In this document: in pieces, positions 6,518-8,951 of the stretch
Position numbering within the stretch: position 1 is the stretch's first letter
Layout of the letters: each line of letters opens with the position of its first letter
Assembly (NCBI GenBank): GCA_016297945.1
Contig: JAEDFR010000094.1
Location: 1-8,951 of the forward strand
DNA: 8,951 bases
Direction of reading: 5' to 3'
DNA from: Lachnospiraceae bacterium
GTDB lineage: Bacteria > Bacillota > Clostridia > Lachnospirales > Lachnospiraceae
Translations under genes and position numbers: made by a program
Notes under the pieces: generated by a model
Databases searched by the model: none
Told to the model about the DNA's origin: nothing
Seen by the model: the letters and a program-made list of their open reading frames with translations, nothing else

Positions 6518-7987
6518 TTACCTTTCAAAAATTATATTTTCACTATCCTCATAATAGACGAAGTATTGGTTTTCATCAATATAAGTTTGCAATTCCTCAG
6601 GAATAGAATAGTTTCCTCTTTCTTTTTCTATGATAATCAGTTTAGGAAGAGCTTCTTCTAATTGGTCTATATAATCTGCAATATAATCAGGATGCTCTTC
6701 AAAGATTGAAGTATACGCAAATGTAGTTGCTGAAAGTCGCTGTGATAAATAGTAATAGCTACAATGATTGCCATATACAGCGATGGTATCTTCCGGTAGC
6801 GTTTCCTTTGCGATAAGACCGGCAATGTGGTTATCGGATTCATCGGCAATCAGATATTGAACAAAAAAGTTATCCAGGCAGTCTCTTGTAAGCGGAAGGA
6901 TGCAAAAAACAAGCATAACACAAAGAATAAAAATGGCAGCCAGATCCTGAGTATGTGACCGAATACAGGATTTTATTTCGGATATGACGCATCCTACAGG
7001 AATTGTATATAGAGGGATTAATACCATTGCATAGTGAGCATAATTACGACCTGCCATGCAGAACAGACAGAAGCTTAGTACAAAGGCTGCGCCTGTCATA
7101 TAGGCGATATATTTATTGGAACGATTACTTTTGCAACGTCTTATGAATAAAAATATCAAACAACAAAATGAAGTGATAAGTCCCCGATCCTTGCAGAAAA
7201 ATACAAGAGCATTATATTTTTCAGGTAAATTGGAGTTTTTATATTCAAAATTAAATAAAAAGTAATCCTGTAAAAAAGAAGGGATTGCATTGTGAATGGC
7301 AAGGTAGATCAGGAAGGGAAGACATATTATTATTATTCCCAATAAAAAGGGAAAAAGGATATGCAGTGTCTTTTTTAGTTGTTTTTGATGAATGAGATAA
7401 ATGAAAACAGCCAGACAACCGGATATCCAGACGCCGGCCATATTAATGCGAAGAAGGCAGATTGCACCAAAAGAAAGACCGCAAAGCAATATGTGACCGA
7501 ATTCAACAGTTTCTTTTATAAAAAAACGTACAAATGCATGTAGACCGAAAGCAATAAAAGGAAGCGCCCATTCTTCCGTTAAATTTCCCTGCTCATAAAA
7601 ATTAGTAAGCATGAGATAGCAGACAAGAGTTGTCAGAAAAGCCTCTGATGAGCCGGAAAAGAGCAAAATGGTTTTATAGCTGATAAACATAGCTATAGAA
7701 AGAAACAGAATCTCTAATAGCCAGATGCCATGTGAAAAATGAATGGATTGTCCTATGTAATCTATGAAATAAATAAGAGGTCCTTTGTGGTCAAACACAT
7801 GAATATAGGGGGTGATTCCCCGGCTTATACCATAAGCAATATATTGAAATACGGAAGAATCAATACCGGTAGTTCCTTTTGCGAGAGGTGATTCGGGGCT
7901 TTGTAATGTAAATAAAACTGCAAAAAGAAAAAAAGCTGCAGTATAAACAAATGGAATAAATTTTCTGTTGGATACTTTTGTTTTCAT
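6518..7987 (-). CDS. GT-C-like membrane glycosyltransferase (ArnT/PMT-like architecture)
   Basis: From the preferred start the protein has 489 residues. A first membrane helix (about 9-28) is followed by GIDSSVF (41-47) and YIHVFDHKGP (61-70). This pair of motifs is typical of the PMT_2/GT39-like group, in which the Asp after the first helix is catalytic and the DHKGP loop is conserved. About ten membrane helices follow, then GRNYAHY in a late loop and a polar C-terminal domain of about 95 residues. It should transfer a sugar from a polyprenyl-phosphate carrier on the outer face; the acceptor is unknown. The open frame extends upstream to 8149, but those extra 54 codons overlap the promoter at 8094-8122 and do not look membrane-targeting in a useful way. 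The ATG at 7987, with AAAGG 11 bases before it, is therefore chosen. The GT2 gene follows 27 bases later and probably supplies the lipid-linked donor. Confidence 0.82.
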   Translation of the reverse strand: MKTKVSNRKFIPFVYTAAFFLFAVLFTLQSPESPLAKGTTGIDSSVFQYIAYGISRGITPYIHVFDHKGPLIYFIDYIGQSIHFSHGIWLLEILFLSIAMFISYKTILLFSGSSEAFLTTLVCYLMLTNFYEQGNLTEEWALPFIAFGLHAFVRFFIKETVEFGHILLCGLSFGAICLLRINMAGVWISGCLAVFIYLIHQKQLKKTLHILFPFLLGIIIICLPFLIYLAIHNAIPSFLQDYFLFNFEYKNSNLPEKYNALVFFCKDRGLITSFCCLIFLFIRRCKSNRSNKYIAYMTGAAFVLSFCLFCMAGRNYAHYAMVLIPLYTIPVGCVISEIKSCIRSHTQDLAAIFILCVMLVFCILPLTRDCLDNFFVQYLIADESDNHIAGLIAKETLPEDTIAVYGNHCSYYYLSQRLSATTFAYTSIFEEHPDYIADYIDQLEEALPKLIIIEKERGNYSIPEELQTYIDENQYFVYYEDSENIIFER

Positions 7988-8087
7988 AATATCGAATACC
8001 TTTGTTTTTTGGATGCCAGGAGGGACAATGTGCTTGGCAATCCTTTGGTGCCATGGGGCAAAATGCCTTTTGACCTCAACATCAATA
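7988..8087 (-). promoter_or_regulatory. GC-richer structured 5' leader of the GT-C gene
   Basis: About 100 bases separate the predicted transcription start from the GT-C start codon. The part at 8011-8080 is about 53 percent GC, against AT-rich flanks. It contains an 8-bp hairpin with one bulge (8011-8018 with 8035-8043). It also has two mutually exclusive small hairpins that share the arm GGCA at 8057-8060, which can pair with TGCC at 8049-8052 or at 8064-8067. On the transcribed strand the loop of the large hairpin carries CCTCCT, the same as an anti-Shine-Dalgarno sequence. No terminator follows. Regulation by this RNA is a hypothesis; the region could also be leftover coding sequence. Confidence 0.35.
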
Positions 8088-8093
8088 TATAAA

Positions 8094-8122
8094 ATTATAG
8101 CAAAGAAATAAAAATGCGTCAA
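8094..8122 (-). promoter_or_regulatory. Sigma-A promoter of the glycosyltransferase unit
   Basis: Read on the minus strand, TTGACG (8122-8117) and a perfect TATAAT (8099-8094) are exactly 17 bp apart. Transcription would start near 8087. This promoter explains the two minus-strand glycosyltransferase genes and argues against a start codon at 8149 for the first one. Confidence 0.7.
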
Positions 8123-8152
8123 AAGCACATAATACAACATATGAAGCAATGA

Positions 8153-8410
8153 AAAGGAACAAACGTTTACAACGAATTAACAACTGATGACTTCACATTA
8201 TATGATGCAGACGGAAAAGCTTGCTCAATCGGTTACTGCTATGAAAGTTTTGGTATCATCACCAATAAAAAACTTTTAGGCGATGGGACTATCATGAAAG
8301 TACAGGATTTGCATGGTGAAAACTGGGTATGGCGGATGAATGCCGAAGATATGAATGCAGATCTTGCAGAAAAAATCGGCCAGTTGACCGGATTATGCGG
8401 ACGAGGATAA
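8153..8410 (+). pseudogene. Chimeric fragment ending in a MalQ-like C-terminus
   Basis: This 85-codon frame runs from just after a TGA (8150-8152) to TAA (8408-8410) and has no start codon near its beginning. The last 30 residues, from GENWVWRM (8315 onward) through LAEKIGQLT to GR, match the closing pattern of 4-alpha-glucanotransferase (MalQ): NW.WR, LAE.I..LT and a final GR. A full MalQ has about 500 residues, so nearly all of it is missing. The first 54 residues contain FTLYDADGK and IGYCYE; they do not match the part of MalQ that should precede this end, and I do not recognise them. A second join may lie near 8310. The stop codon lies four bases before the LacI start, as in a tight malQ-lacI operon. 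Coding looks intact codon by codon, so the damage looks like deletion or mis-join rather than slow decay. Confidence 0.6.
8158..8171 (-). promoter_or_regulatory. cre or LacI-type operator-like site
   Basis: On the minus strand the site reads TGTAAACGTTTGTT. It fits the CcpA cre pattern TGWAARCGYTWNCW at 13 of 14 positions and has the CG-centred core (AAACGTTT) common to LacI-family operators. It lies 36 bp upstream of the -35 box of the glycosyltransferase promoter and at the left edge of the mal scar. It may be a relic of mal control, may now act on the GT promoter, or may be chance inside the open frame. Confidence 0.4.
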
Positions 8411-8414
8411 AACA

Positions 8415-8738
8415 ATGGCTAATCTGACAATCAAGGATATTGCAAAATTATGTGGCGTTGGAACCAGTACCGTTTCACGTGCGATGAACGATGAGCCTGG
8501 CATCAATCCGGAAACAAAAGAGAGAATTCTCAAAGTGGTGAAGGAATTTCACTATGTTCCCAACAACAGTGCCAGAAATTTGAAGGTAAGTGAGAGTAAT
8601 ACGGTAGGAGTGTTGGTTAAGGGACGAAACAACAGTTTCTTTCAGGGAATGTATACTTTTATTGAGCAGGAACTGCAAAAAATCGGCTATGATTTTATTT
8701 TAAAAGAAATATTCTGGGATGATAACAATACCATGTAG
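8415..8738 (+). pseudogene. Truncated LacI-family regulator (probable maltose repressor)
   Basis: Only 107 residues remain of a protein that normally has about 330-340. Residues 5-25 (IKDIAKLCGVGTSTVSRAMND) form the LacI helix-turn-helix and 50-60 (YVPNNSARNLK) the hinge helix. VGVLVKG starts the sugar-binding domain, which breaks off after WDDNNTM. The stop TAG (8736-8738) arises only because the sequence switches there to a phosphorylase gene in another frame. GAGGA at 8403-8407 is a good ribosome-binding site seven bases before the ATG and overlaps the end of the MalQ-like frame. With no effector or dimer domain it cannot work as a normal repressor, though the DNA-binding part is intact. 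Its position between MalQ and GlgP pieces suggests it controlled maltodextrin use. Confidence 0.85.
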
Positions 8739-8951
8739 AAATCGCAGAATTGGTAGGAGAAGACAATATCTTTGTATTTGGTGAAGATTCCCAGACTGTC
8801 ATCGACCGCTATGCACGTGGTGATTATAGTTCCAGATCTTACTATGAAAAGGATGAAGATTTAAAACGTGCTGTTGATTTCATCGTAAGCGATGATTTAA
8901 TGAAGATCGGCTGCAAAGAAAATCTGGAACGTTTATACAACGAACTTCTCA
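8735..8951 (+). pseudogene. C-terminal fragment of glycogen/maltodextrin phosphorylase (runs off the window)
   Basis: From 8735 the frame reads VEIAELVGEDNIFVFG and continues with RAVDFIVSDD and ENLERLYNELL to the window edge, 72 codons without a stop. This is the familiar segment that follows the DGAN motif in the GlgP/MalP family. Those enzymes have about 750-820 residues and release glucose-1-phosphate from alpha-glucans using pyridoxal phosphate. The lysine that binds the cofactor lies shortly before DGAN and is missing, as is the whole N-terminal catalytic half. There is no start codon or ribosome-binding site of its own. The frame is different from that of the LacI piece, so no fusion protein is made. 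The gene would be inactive even if its end beyond the window is intact. Confidence 0.85.

Noticed and set aside
8028..8111. A 27-codon frame on the + strand with a perfect AGGAGG four bases before ATG
   Set aside because: It lies antisense to the leader and promoter of the GT-C gene, has no promoter of its own that I can see, and its Cys-rich product resembles nothing known. The AGGAGG is better explained as the complement of the hairpin loop. Kept only as a low-probability small protein.
7988..8149. 54-codon N-terminal extension of the GT-C gene, with a start at 8149
   Set aside because: It overlaps the TTGACG-17-TATAAT promoter, and the ATG at 7987 gives the expected short N-terminus followed by a membrane helix.

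Overview
The window looks like chromosomal DNA of an anaerobic Firmicute of the Lachnospiraceae type (Roseburia/Butyrivibrio-like). The reasons are an AT-rich composition with AGGAG ribosome-binding sites, a type III glutamine synthetase, a U32-family tRNA-modifying enzyme, a tRNA-Gln without an encoded CCA end, and remnants of a maltodextrin cluster (MalQ, LacI, GlgP). The genus is an inference; no rRNA or marker gene is present.

Left part (1-4130, all on the + strand). Positions 1-112 hold no gene I can assign; only the end of an upstream gene could lie there. A TrhP/YrrO-like U32 gene (113-1348) is followed by a 358-bp leader for glnN, the type III glutamine synthetase gene (1707-3818). 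The leader has a good sigma-A promoter whose -10 box lies inside a 17-bp palindrome. After it come a possible three-way-junction RNA fold, an intrinsic terminator and a competing antiterminator helix. This is the layout of a transcription attenuator or riboswitch, and I do not recognise its class. After glnN come a terminator nested inside a longer inverted repeat, a promoter, a tRNA-Gln(CUG) gene and a strong terminator. Glutamine synthesis and a glutamine tRNA are therefore neighbours, each with its own signals.

Middle part (4178-7987). A 532-residue polytopic membrane protein on the + strand converges, with a 9-bp gap, on a two-gene minus-strand unit. That unit reads from a promoter near 8094-8122 through a structured leader into a GT-C-like membrane glycosyltransferase (489 residues from the preferred start), then a DPM1-like GT2 enzyme. 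The likely logic is that GT2 makes a polyprenyl-phosphate sugar inside the cell and the GT-C protein, perhaps also the convergent membrane protein, transfers that sugar on the outer face.

Right part (8153-8951, + strand). This is a scar of a maltodextrin locus. An 85-codon open frame without a start codon ends in a MalQ-like C-terminus. Four bases later a LacI-family gene begins but stops after 107 codons, exactly where the sequence switches, in another frame, to the C-terminal part of glycogen/maltodextrin phosphorylase. About 2.6 kb appears to be missing at that junction. Either real deletions or an assembly join could explain it. A cre/LacI-type operator-like site sits at the left edge of the scar.

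No CRISPR array, insertion sequence, rRNA or phage gene was seen. The least explained structures are the glnN leader, the leader of the GT-C gene and the collapsed mal locus.
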